Source of the DNA: CAVVZJ01 sp963752755
Lineage (GTDB): Bacteria > Planctomycetota > Planctomycetia > Isosphaerales > Isosphaeraceae
Direction: 5' to 3'
Length of the DNA: 64,000 bases
Assembly (NCBI GenBank): GCA_963752755.1
Contig: CAVVZJ010000011.1
Span: 62,001 to 126,000 of the forward strand
Shown here one piece after another: positions 18,562 to 25,100 of the stretch. Made by a program: the position numbers and the translations under genes. Within the stretch, counting starts at the first letter, position 1; every line of letters starts with the position of its first letter. The notes beneath the pieces are model-generated. The model did not search any database. It saw only the letters and a list, made by a program, of their open reading frames with translations, and was not told where the DNA came from.

Positions 18562-18638
18562 AGCGGGAGTGACGGGATTCGAACCCGCCCCCAGCGTCCT
18601 TGGCTCCCCTCGTGTTTCCCCGTTCTCGACCCGGGGAG
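18562..18638 (-). other. tRNA remnant with intact T-arm (tRNA-Ser-like)
   Basis: The 3' part is a good T-arm (GCGGG, TTCGAAT, CCCGT) followed by CACTCCC and a G discriminator, as in tRNA-Ser. No matching GGGAGTG acceptor 5' strand or D-arm exists, because tRNA-Val(GAC) ends directly upstream. A CCCCG/CGGGG hairpin with GTCGAGA in its loop could be an anticodon arm (CGA). It is either a truncated tRNA or a locus shortened by an assembly deletion. Confidence 0.5.
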
Positions 18639-18711
18639 TGGGCGATGCAGGTCTCGAACCCGCGACCTCCGGCACGTCACGCCGGCGCTCTGCCAACTGA
18701 GCTAACCGCCC
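18639..18711 (-). tRNA. tRNA-Val (GAC anticodon)
   Basis: This gene has 73 nt. The acceptor GGGCGGT pairs with ATCGCCC and the discriminator is A. The D-arm is GCTC/GAGC. The anticodon stem CCGGC/GCCGG encloses the loop GTGACGT (GAC). The T-arm loop is TTCGAGA. All four arms are sound; CCA is not encoded. Confidence 0.88.
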
Positions 18712-18735
18712 CGTAATCTCGATTCAACCCGACAG

Positions 18736-18823
18736 CGGAAGGCGAGGGATTCGAACCCTCACACCTCTTGCGAGGCGCACTCCCTAGCATGGAGGCCCGG
18801 CCACCCGTATCCGGCTGCCTTCC
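18736..18823 (-). tRNA. tRNA-Ser (GCT anticodon)
   Basis: This gene has 88 nt with the long variable arm of class II tRNAs (GCCTC/GAGGT hairpin closed by GCAA). The acceptor GGAAGGC/GCCTTCC is perfect and the discriminator is G. The anticodon loop is ATGCTAG (GCT). The T-arm GAGGG/CCCTC encloses TTCGAAT. Confidence 0.88.
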
Positions 18824-18861
18824 TTCGGCGCTCGGTCGTCTTCCCGCTTTCCTCTTCCTGA

Positions 18862-18932
18862 TGGACCGCCGGGGAGTCGAACCCCGATCTCCAGCTTGCA
18901 AGGCCGGTGTCTTGCCCTTGGACCAGCAGCCC
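18862..18932 (-). tRNA. tRNA-Ala (TGC anticodon)
   Basis: This gene has 71 nt. The acceptor GGGCTGC pairs with GCGGTCC, giving the G3:U70 wobble that marks tRNA-Ala. The discriminator is A. The anticodon stem CCGGC/GCTGG encloses CTTGCAA (TGC). The T-loop is TTCGACT. Confidence 0.9.
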
Positions 18933-18965
18933 GTGAAGGCGCCCGGGAACTCGCCCGGAAGCCAG

Positions 18966-19038
18966 TCGTCCCGGCAGGACTCGAACCTGCGGCTTCCTGC
19001 ATGTGAGGCAGGCGTCTTGGCCGCTCGACCACGGGACG
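18966..19038 (-). tRNA. tRNA-Val (CAC anticodon)
   Basis: This gene has 73 nt. The acceptor CGTCCCG/CGGGACG is perfect and the discriminator is A. The D-stem is GTC/GAC. The anticodon stem CCTGC/GCAGG encloses CTCACAT (CAC). The T-arm is GCAGG/CCTGC. Confidence 0.9.
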
Positions 19039-19068
19039 TTTTCTTTAGAACAATTCAAGCGTGAACAG

Positions 19069-19142
19069 TCGCCGGAGCGGGAGTCGAACCCGCAAGCACC
19101 AGCATCTCATGCTGGCGGCTTTTCCAGTTTGCCTACCCGGCG
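19069..19142 (-). tRNA. tRNA with Leu anticodon (GAG) but a short, class I variable loop
   Basis: This gene has 74 nt. The acceptor CGCCGGG pairs with TCCGGCG (last pair G-U) and the discriminator is A. The anticodon stem CCAGC/GCTGG encloses ATGAGAT (GAG). The T-arm is GCGGG/CCCGC. Bacterial tRNA-Leu has a long variable arm; here it is only about five bases (TGCTT). The charged amino acid is therefore uncertain. Confidence 0.8.
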
Positions 19143-19156
19143 ATATTCCAACCCAG

Positions 19157-19225
19157 TTGCGGGCCCGGGAGTTGAACCCGGGAGTCCGAGTTTATGGGAC
19201 TCGGCAGGGCACCGGCCCGCCCGCA
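19157..19225 (-). tRNA. tRNA-Met-like (CAT anticodon) with C33
   Basis: This gene has only 69 nt. The acceptor TGCGGGC/GCCCGCA is perfect and the discriminator is A. The anticodon stem CGAGT/ACTCG encloses CCCATAA, so base 33 is C instead of the near-universal U. The T-loop is TTCAACT. It lacks the initiator features (mismatched 1:72, three GC pairs in the anticodon stem). It may be an elongator Met or a lysidine-modified Ile tRNA. Confidence 0.75.
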
Positions 19226-19258
19226 GTTGGTTCCCGTCCGACAATCGGAGCGAAACAG

Positions 19259-19342
19259 TGGCCAGGGGGGGATTCGAACCCCCACGTCTCAAGGACACGA
19301 CGTTCTGAGCGTCGCGCGTCTCCCAGGTTCCGCCACCTGGCC
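19259..19342 (-). tRNA. tRNA-Leu (CAG anticodon)
   Basis: This gene has 84 nt, with an extended variable region (TGTCCTTGAGACGT) as expected for Leu. The acceptor GGCCAGG/CCTGGCC is perfect and the discriminator is A. The anticodon loop is CTCAGAA (CAG). The T-arm GGGGG/CCCCC encloses TTCGAAT. Confidence 0.9.
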
Positions 19343-19362
19343 GTTGCTGGAAGTCACCCCAG

Positions 19363-19433
19363 TGGTCTGCACGGGACTTGCACCCGTATTCCCGGCTTGA
19401 GGGGCCAGAATCCTCCTGTTAGACGAGCAGACC
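19363..19433 (-). tRNA. tRNA-Glu (CTC anticodon) with C33 and variant T-loop
   Basis: This gene has 71 nt. The acceptor GGTCTGC/GCAGACC is perfect and the discriminator is A. The D-arm GTCTAACAGGAGGAT resembles tRNA-Glu. The anticodon stem CTGGC/GCCGG encloses CCCTCAA, so base 33 is C. The T-arm ACGGG/CCCGT encloses TGCAAGT, not TTCRANN. Confidence 0.78.
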
Positions 19434-19450
19434 CATTGTTTGCCTCGCAG

Positions 19451-19525
19451 CTCCGGCGGCAGGAATCGAACCTGCGACCTCCCGGTTAACAGCCGGGCTC
19501 TCGTACCAGCACGAGATCCACCGGA
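19451..19525 (-). tRNA. tRNA-Asn (GTT anticodon)
   Basis: This gene has 75 nt. The acceptor TCCGGTG pairs with CGCCGGA and the discriminator is G. The D-arm is TCTC/GAGA. The anticodon stem CCCGG/CCGGG encloses CTGTTAA (GTT). The T-arm GCAGG/CCTGC encloses TTCGATT. It looks fully canonical. Confidence 0.92.
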
Positions 19526-19590
19526 ATCGTTGGAGATGTTGGATTTTGAATTGAAAGATTCTGAATTTGACCTCACAATCTCCAGGAGAG

Positions 19591-19665
19591 TCGGGTTGGC
19601 CGGATTCGAACCGGCGTTCTCCTGGACCCGAACCAGGCGGATTTGCCAGACTTTCCCACACCCCG
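19591..19665 (-). tRNA. tRNA-Pro (CGG anticodon)
   Basis: This gene has 75 nt. The acceptor CGGGGTG pairs with CAACCCG with one internal mismatch, and the discriminator is A. The anticodon stem CCTGG/CCAGG encloses TTCGGGT (CGG). The T-arm GCCGG/CCGGC encloses TTCGAAT. A 65-base AT-richer spacer separates it from tRNA-Asn. Confidence 0.88.
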
Positions 19666-19686
19666 ATCGTTACGCGATCTCACCGA

Positions 19687-19757
19687 AGTGCCCGGCGGGA
19701 CTCGAACCCGCACTGCCGCCGTGGCGGGGCGGTAGGCAGCCGCTACCTCACGGGCAC
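19687..19757 (-). tRNA. tRNA-Gly (GCC anticodon) with C33
   Basis: This gene has 71 nt. The acceptor GTGCCCG/CGGGCAC is perfect, and the discriminator T matches bacterial tRNA-Gly. The anticodon stem CCGCC/GGCGG encloses CCGCCAC, so base 33 is C. The T-arm GCGGG/CCCGC encloses TTCGAGT. Confidence 0.82.
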
Positions 19758-19787
19758 AATCACTCGCATGCCGGATTGCCAAAGGAG

Positions 19788-19859
19788 AGCACCGGGTGGG
19801 ACTCGAACCCACGTCGCCGCCTTACGAGAGCGGAGTCCTCGCCGCTGGACGACCAGTGC
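19788..19859 (-). tRNA. tRNA-Thr (CGT anticodon)
   Basis: This gene has 72 nt. The acceptor GCACTGG pairs with CCGGTGC and the discriminator is T. The D-arm is GTCC/GGAC. The anticodon stem CCGCT/GGCGG encloses CTCGTAA (CGT). The T-arm GTGGG/CCCAC encloses TTCGAGT. Confidence 0.88.
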
Positions 19860-19883
19860 ATCACTTTTTGCCCAGTCGCCGAG

Positions 19884-19956
19884 TGGGACCCGAGGGACTC
19901 GAACCCTCACCTTCCCGGTTAAGAGCCGGGTGTGCTGCCGCTAACACCTGGATCCC
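19884..19956 (-). tRNA. tRNA-Lys (CTT anticodon)
   Basis: This gene has 73 nt and is the first of the array in transcription order. The acceptor GGGATCC pairs with GGGTCCC and the discriminator is A. The anticodon stem CCCGG/CCGGG encloses CTCTTAA (CTT). The T-arm GAGGG/CCCTC encloses TTCGAGT. A degenerate relative lies at 42972-43042. Confidence 0.9.
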
Positions 19957-20566
19957 AGAGACCTGACTCGCGACAACCTGCCGAGATTCCCCCTTCCCCG
20001 TCGACAGAGAACCAACCAGGCGAGCCCGACCGAGACTGTAGCCCCACAAAGCACGTGGTGAAGCCGTGCAACTCGGCCGGTGTGAGATCCCTCTCGGCGC
20101 GAACTCCGAGGCAGCACGACGGCGAGGTGCGGTCCGCGATCGGACCGTCCCAACGTTCGTCGAGCGGTTCCTCGGTGGGCGGGAGGTCTCGCCCAGGAAC
20201 AAGCCCCCCACGGTTGCCGACCACCGCGAAAACCTGCGGCCGATCGCCCGATTCTTCCACGGCAGGGTGTCGCGGCGGAAGCCGCACCGCACCGCGTCGA
20301 GGCGTTCCTCGGCGCCCGTGGCTGGTCCCCGACCCACCCCCTCGACCACCCAGAAGGCGATCATGAGGCGGTTCAACAAGGCCGTCCGTCAGGCGTTCAT
20401 CACCGAGAACACCATGAGAGACGCCGAAGGGAAGCCAAGGGTTCGCAGGGAATCCATCATTTTCGTCGAGCCGCAGGACCTCCTGGAGGAAACCGCCTAT
20501 CAGGGGAGGTTGCAACCTGCTGGTGGCGCTCCCCGAGACCGGGACCCCCAGGGGGGGCACCAAAGA
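19957..20566. other. Uncharacterised region upstream of the tRNA array
   Basis: About 600 bases precede the array in its transcription direction and should hold its promoter. Open frames exist on both strands (for example one on plus containing MRRFNKAVRQAFITENTMRD near 20363). None has a recognisable domain or a convincing start, and the frames conflict. I see no RNase P, tmRNA or SRP RNA signature. Confidence 0.4.
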
Positions 20567-20965
20567 TCAGGCCCAGTCGTCCGAGGTGGGAGTTGCGGGC
20601 TTGTCCTCGATCCAGTGAGACTTGCGGAACGCCCAGAAGGCGAGCAGGCCGATCGGTGGGAGCACGATCATCAAGGCGGCCCAGACAAGCTTGTCTTGCC
20701 GGCCGGGGAACGCCTCGTCGCCCAGCCTCATCAAGAAGACGAACTCGTGGACCCACGCCAGCACGACGGCGACCACCAGGGCCACCACCGCCAGCGCCAG
20801 CGCCAGCGGCAAGACCACCGCGATCGCCAGCAGACCGAGAGCGACGTAGAGAGCCAGTTGCCAGCCCTCCGAACGTCTCAGGATGCGGGCGGCCCGGTGG
20901 CAGAGGTCATGCCCCGCGTGATGGAGTGAGCGGGCGGCGTTCCGGAGGTGGGCAGTAAAGTCCAT
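20567..20965 (-). CDS. Small membrane protein with PLD-nuclease N-terminal-type domain
   Basis: The frame ends at 20567. I take ATG 20965 (MDFTAHLRNAARSLHHAGHD), though ATG 21028 is also possible. Two hydrophobic segments are clear: LALYVALGLLAIAVVLPLAL and LVWAALMIVLPPIGLLAFWA, the latter followed by FRKSHWIEDKP. That second segment resembles the short PLDc_N membrane module. It is an inner-membrane protein of unknown role. The next gene upstream ends just before 21041, so the two may be co-transcribed. Confidence 0.65.
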   Translation of the reverse strand: MDFTAHLRNAARSLHHAGHDLCHRAARILRRSEGWQLALYVALGLLAIAVVLPLALALAVVALVVAVVLAWVHEFVFLMRLGDEAFPGRQDKLVWAALMIVLPPIGLLAFWAFRKSHWIEDKPATPTSDDWA

Positions 20966-21040
20966 GGGAAGACCAGGCAGGGTTTGAGGAAGAGAGATCG
21001 AGAAGGGTACGACGGCAAGATCGGCCATGTCGGTGAGGGA

Positions 21041-21325
21041 TCAGTCCGCGGACTTCCTGGGACGTTTGAAGACGGCCACACGGAGATGGATTTGGCAAAG
21101 CTCCCAGCCGTCACGTCCCAGTTCGTTGAACCTTAATTCGACAGCGGAGGTCTCCTTCTCCGGTTCCTGGCCCGGCCGGGCGAGGTCCGACAGAAGGATG
21201 ACCCGATACTCCCACGTCGGCTTCGCGACACGGGCCGGTGGCTTCTCCTCGCGGGCGAGCAGAAACGGGGAGACCGCAGCGACCAGGAGTAGAGCCGCGG
21301 CCAGGAGCAGGGAGTTGCGGCGCAT
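21041..21325 (-). CDS. Secreted DUF4177-like small protein
   Basis: ATG at 21325 gives a signal peptide (MRRNSLLLAAALLLVAAVSP). The mature part has WEYRVILLSDLARPG, LRFNELGRDGWELCQIHLR and VAVFKRPRK. That is the strand - NELGxxGWEL - AxFKR pattern of DUF4177 proteins. Length is 94 residues. The function of the family is unknown. Confidence 0.75.
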   Translation of the reverse strand: MRRNSLLLAAALLLVAAVSPFLLAREEKPPARVAKPTWEYRVILLSDLARPGQEPEKETSAVELRFNELGRDGWELCQIHLRVAVFKRPRKSAD

Positions 21326-21348
21326 CAGGACGTCTCCTTTTCCACGGC

Positions 21349-21852
21349 CTAGTGTTGCGGGCGATCCTCGATGATATCTCTATGCGAGAGGGGTAATCGG
21401 TGTTGTGAACCGCCCCATCCGTTAATCTGGTGAATCGCCCACAAGACGGCTCGTTCTTTCTCGATGGACGTACCCGACCTCATCACACAGACGAATTCGG
21501 CGATCTCCTCATCCGAGGATTTGCGGACGAACGCCTCGTTCGATTCACCCGCATGAAGCGGATAGATCTCGGGAGCACGCCCACAGCCGTGAGCACAGCC
21601 GTAGAGGAGAGCGGAGGACGTATCGTGAAGGAATTGCCATCGGCGCGAGTGACGACCTTCACAGCGGACAATCCATTCCTCGATGGCCGACAGCTCGACG
21701 ACGGTCGAGACGGGTACGAGAAAGATCCGGGTCTGAGACTTCATCGAGCCCGTGACAGGATCGATCCAGCCGAGATCACTCTGGTACGGCAGGAGGCCCA
21801 GGAGTAACAGGCAAGTTCCCAGAACCAAGACCTTGAGCCAGCGGGTTGGCAT
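21349..21852 (-). CDS. Hypothetical membrane-anchored protein, 167 aa
   Basis: ATG at 21852 gives one N-terminal hydrophobic segment (WLKVLVLGTCLLLLGLLPY). The hydrophilic domain contains LLYGCAHGCGRAPEIYPLHA and ends IIEDRPQH. There is no recognised domain. The frame is intact and lies 23 bases from the DUF4177-like gene in the same direction. Confidence 0.55.
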   Translation of the reverse strand: MPTRWLKVLVLGTCLLLLGLLPYQSDLGWIDPVTGSMKSQTRIFLVPVSTVVELSAIEEWIVRCEGRHSRRWQFLHDTSSALLYGCAHGCGRAPEIYPLHAGESNEAFVRKSSDEEIAEFVCVMRSGTSIEKERAVLWAIHQINGWGGSQHRLPLSHRDIIEDRPQH

Positions 21853-21909
21853 GATTCAAGTTTCGATCTTCAGGACTGTCCTTGGCATGGGCAGTCTGTT
21901 GATCGCTAT

Positions 21910-22161
21910 TCACCTCGCATAGAGTTCCAAAGCTCCGCACCGCTCGCAACGAAATCCAACGATCTTGTAAGCTTGATCGGATGGTTCATTCTCAAGGCCT
22001 TGCTGGAATGCCTTGATCGGATTCGGCGAGGTGCGATTCCCAAGAACCACGAAGAACAAATGCGGTTCCTGGCTTTCGATCTTGGCCCCACCAACAAGCC
22101 CTGTCGCGGTCGTGAAGCCGGCCTGAAGTGGACCTCCACACTGACGGCAGATCGTCGGCAT
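21910..22161 (-). CDS. Zinc-ribbon protein, 83 aa
   Basis: The start is ATG 22161 (MPTICRQCGGPLQAGFTTAT). CRQC near the N-terminus and CERC near the C-terminus (IVGFRCERCGALELYAR) form a likely zinc ribbon around a central LFFVVLGNRTSPN strand. An in-frame extension to 22371 lacks coding character. The function is unknown; planctomycetes carry many such small ribbon proteins. Confidence 0.65.
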   Translation of the reverse strand: MPTICRQCGGPLQAGFTTATGLVGGAKIESQEPHLFFVVLGNRTSPNPIKAFQQGLENEPSDQAYKIVGFRCERCGALELYAR

Positions 22162-22231
22162 GACACAACCTGACGGGTGTTCGGAGGCAAGCGACCGTCT
22201 TGAGAAGCTGATTCCCGGAAGGGCCTGCGGT

Positions 22232-22921
22232 TCAGGCCCCGAGGAACCGGTAAAGCACGACCCCCGCGGCGCCGAGGCCTGCCGCGGCGAGCAGGCGGAG
22301 GCGGGTGGTGTAATAGCCTCGGGTGGCCTCGTCGGTCCGGATGTAGCCAGCAAGGATGGCCAGGCACGCAAGGATGAAGGTCAAGACCCCGCCGAGCTGG
22401 CCGAGGCGGCGAGTGGCGACCTCCTGGCGGAAGGTCTCGACGAAGCGAGCCTTCTGGTCGCGGCGGAAGGCGACGGGGACCTCGGCCTGGTAGAGATCGC
22501 CGTAGTCACGCTGGGCGGCCAGGAAGACCTCGGGGCGCCCCTGAATCATCGGGTCGATCAGGGAGCGAGGGGCCTTCCACGTGCGGGGGATGCCGGCGTC
22601 GGCCAGCCAGTCGGAGACGGCTACCTCGATCTGCTCGCGGAGGCTAGCCAGAGCGCGGTCCTCGTTAGCCATCAAAGCGCTCTGGACATTGCGGACAGCC
22701 TCATCGGCAGGGGGCGCGTCAGTGGCGACGGCCGGGATCGTGGGGGGAGCGGGAGGCGTGGGCAGAGGCGGTGGCAATGGCGGTCGGGGCGGCTCGGGAA
22801 AGCTGAAGGCGAGATCGGCTGTGCGGGCGTCGCCACCGCAGTAGCCGGGACACATCAGGCGATCCACGGAGAGAAGGGCCAGGGGGGTCAGCACCAGGGC
22901 CAGGAGGATCAGTCGCTTCAT
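22232..22921 (-). CDS. Hypothetical membrane protein with Pro-rich linker
   Basis: The start is ATG 22921 (MKRLILLALVLTPLALLSVD), a signal or anchor segment. A Cys pair (MCPGYCGG), a Pro-rich stretch around residues 45-65, a helical domain (QSALMANEDRALASLREQIE) and two C-terminal membrane segments (VLTFILACLAILAGY, LLAAAGLGAAGVVLYRFLG) follow. The frame is intact. It follows the kinase gene end by about 135 bases in the same direction. No known domain was recognised. Confidence 0.6.
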   Translation of the reverse strand: MKRLILLALVLTPLALLSVDRLMCPGYCGGDARTADLAFSFPEPPRPPLPPPLPTPPAPPTIPAVATDAPPADEAVRNVQSALMANEDRALASLREQIEVAVSDWLADAGIPRTWKAPRSLIDPMIQGRPEVFLAAQRDYGDLYQAEVPVAFRRDQKARFVETFRQEVATRRLGQLGGVLTFILACLAILAGYIRTDEATRGYYTTRLRLLAAAGLGAAGVVLYRFLGA

Positions 22922-23056
22922 GGCTCTCGATATCCTTGCCGGTTCCGGCCCGAGCGGGCCGCGTCGCTCCACATCAAGGAATTCGCTGGGGAGGACGCAT
23001 TATTGAGAGGTGAAGGTCGATTCGCCCGGACCCGGAGCCCCGCAACGCGATGGCGT

Positions 23057-24955
23057 TCAGGCCGCGCGTCGGCCGAGCGCCCGGTGGTACTGGGCGTAAG
23101 TGGCGGCCTCGCGGCTCCAGGGGCTGGCGAGCTGGACCAGGATTGCCACGCAGACGACGACGATTGCCGACCAGGGTTCCGGTGAGGGAACAAACGTCGC
23201 CAGCACCCCGGCCAACAGGGCCGTCAGGCCGACCGGGAAAAAGCGGAAGCGCGCCTTGCGGTCGCGGTCCGTCAGTTTCCCGAACCCGACGGCGGCGAAC
23301 GTCAATCCGAAGTAGCCGGCCACGATCGCGAACGGGACGAAGCGTGAGTCGAGCGAACCCTGAGAGACTTGCACGAACTGCCGGGTCGCGTCGTTGTTGA
23401 AGGACCTCGCCGGGAAATCGAGGTGGGCCCAGCCGACCAGTGTGGTGGCGACCAGTCCGACCGCCAGTCCGACGACCATCTGTGTCAGCCGCCGACCGGT
23501 GCCCGAGACCGCACGCCCTTCCCAGAACTTCGCGGGGACGAGCACACCCCAGGTGCCGAGCAGGATGGTCGAGAAGAGGAGTGCGAGCTGTTCGGGCCGC
23601 TGGGGATGGGGCGCGTCGAGCATGCCGAAGAGAGGCACACAGAGGAGCGTCGCCATGGCCGCCAGCGGGGTTGCCAGGAGCATCGAGCCAGCCAGTTCGG
23701 CCAGGCGGACCCGGCCACTCGGCAGGATCGGCGGACTCGGCGGCGGCTCGGGCGGGGCTTGTGGTCGCGTGGGTGCCGGCGGCTCGCGGCGGATCGTGGC
23801 CCGTCGGACGACCGGCGCCGGCACTGGCCGGGGGACCGGCGCGGGTTGGCGAGGCGGGGCATTCCGGTTGACGGGGCAGGCGTTCCAGAATCGGCGGACC
23901 ATCCGGCCACACTTGCGGACACGATCCCGAGGCGGCATCGTGTCGGGACCGATGTAGAGGACCGGCTCCTCGGGGCCGATCCGGAGGATCTCCTCCTCAC
24001 CGCCCGAAGGGGCCGGCGGACTGCCGGCGGTCGCCGTCTTGTTGTCGGTGATGAACCGGACGGAGGGCTCTCTGGGGACGTCGCCCGGCAGGAGTAGCTC
24101 GGTGACGCGGGCCGGTCGCTGGTTCGGGTCCTTGGCCAGGGCGCGGGCGACGATCGACTTGAACGGCTCCGGCAAAGGGGAGAGGTCGGGCCGGGAGGTC
24201 AGGTGCTTCATTAGCACCTCCTGAACCGATTCGCCGTCAAACGGCACACGGCCGGTGAGCATCTCATAGACGATGATGCCGATGGCGTAGACGTCGATCG
24301 GCTTGTGATACTTGCCCGTGCCGATCTCGGGGGCCATGTAGTGACAGGTGCCGACCGACTGCGAGTGACCGGGCTCCTTGCTGCTGGTGATCGCCTTGGA
24401 GAGCCCGTAGTCGCCGATCTTGACGACGCCTTCTTCGAGGAAGAGGTTGGCCGGCTTGAGGTCGCGGTGGACGACGCCGTGGTCGTGCAGATAGGCGACC
24501 CCCTCGACGAGCCCCTTGAGCCAGTGGCGGACCTCATGATGCGGCAGGCCGCCCGGGCTGCGTTCGAGGATCGTGGCGAGGTTCGGACCAGCAACGTACT
24601 CCATGATGACGAACGTGTCGCCCTCGTCGTTGGTCCGGACGTCGTGGATGCCGATCAGGTGCGGGCTCTTGAGGTTCATGCACTGCTGGACCCCGCGGCG
24701 CTCGACCTCGAGGTTGCGTGTGATGAGCTTCAGGGCGACTTCCTTGCCGGCGTCCGTCACAGCGTAATAGACCTCGCCGAAGCCGCCGCGGCCGATCGCT
24801 CGCTTGATCGTGTAACCCTCCAGCGGCCGGATGCCGGAGGCATAGGCAAAGCGACCGCGGGCCTCGTCGGCGTGGCGGTTCGGAGCGGGGTTCGGCTCGT
24901 GGGCCATCGTCTCGTCCATGGCCGCGCCTCGGGGCTGGGGGGCGGTCGCGTTCAT
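23057..24955 (-). CDS. Membrane Ser/Thr protein kinase (PknB-like)
   Basis: I choose ATG 24955 (MNATAPQPRG); the frame is open to 25093. The kinase domain spans about residues 45-310: GRGGFG at 55-60, VALKLI with Lys76, HRDLKPAN at 163-170, KIGDYGLSKA at 179-188 (DYG where DFG is usual) and YMAPEIG. A Pro-rich region (about 380-445) precedes several hydrophobic segments, such as LLATPLAAMATLLCVPLFGM and RLTQMVVGLAVGLVATTLVG, so the C-terminal third is membrane-embedded. The FHA protein gene lies 145 bases upstream in the same direction, a natural phospho-signalling partner. Confidence 0.93.
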   Translation of the reverse strand: MNATAPQPRGAAMDETMAHEPNPAPNRHADEARGRFAYASGIRPLEGYTIKRAIGRGGFGEVYYAVTDAGKEVALKLITRNLEVERRGVQQCMNLKSPHLIGIHDVRTNDEGDTFVIMEYVAGPNLATILERSPGGLPHHEVRHWLKGLVEGVAYLHDHGVVHRDLKPANLFLEEGVVKIGDYGLSKAITSSKEPGHSQSVGTCHYMAPEIGTGKYHKPIDVYAIGIIVYEMLTGRVPFDGESVQEVLMKHLTSRPDLSPLPEPFKSIVARALAKDPNQRPARVTELLLPGDVPREPSVRFITDNKTATAGSPPAPSGGEEEILRIGPEEPVLYIGPDTMPPRDRVRKCGRMVRRFWNACPVNRNAPPRQPAPVPRPVPAPVVRRATIRREPPAPTRPQAPPEPPPSPPILPSGRVRLAELAGSMLLATPLAAMATLLCVPLFGMLDAPHPQRPEQLALLFSTILLGTWGVLVPAKFWEGRAVSGTGRRLTQMVVGLAVGLVATTLVGWAHLDFPARSFNNDATRQFVQVSQGSLDSRFVPFAIVAGYFGLTFAAVGFGKLTDRDRKARFRFFPVGLTALLAGVLATFVPSPEPWSAIVVVCVAILVQLASPWSREAATYAQYHRALGRRAA

Positions 24956-25100
24956 CGGGATGGGCACTCCAACACACTCACTCGCTGCAATCAGGGCTCG
25001 CCGGGTCGGGTCATCCCTCGGGAGCGAGTTCGGCGGGTCCCCGACCTTTATTGTATCCAAATCGGCGCTCGCCAAAACGTCGTTCCCCGTCACATTCCGT

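Noticed and set aside
18437..19944. Many short open frames across the tRNA array with repeated SNR/ECGGIRT-like peptides
   Set aside because: They are translations of tRNA T-arms (gattcgaacc), which produce recurrent peptides such as DSNP or GFEP; not genes.
20066..20929. Plus-strand 287-codon frame beside the tRNA array
   Set aside because: Its second half is antisense to a credible membrane protein gene and its first half shows no conserved domain; kept only as an unassigned region.
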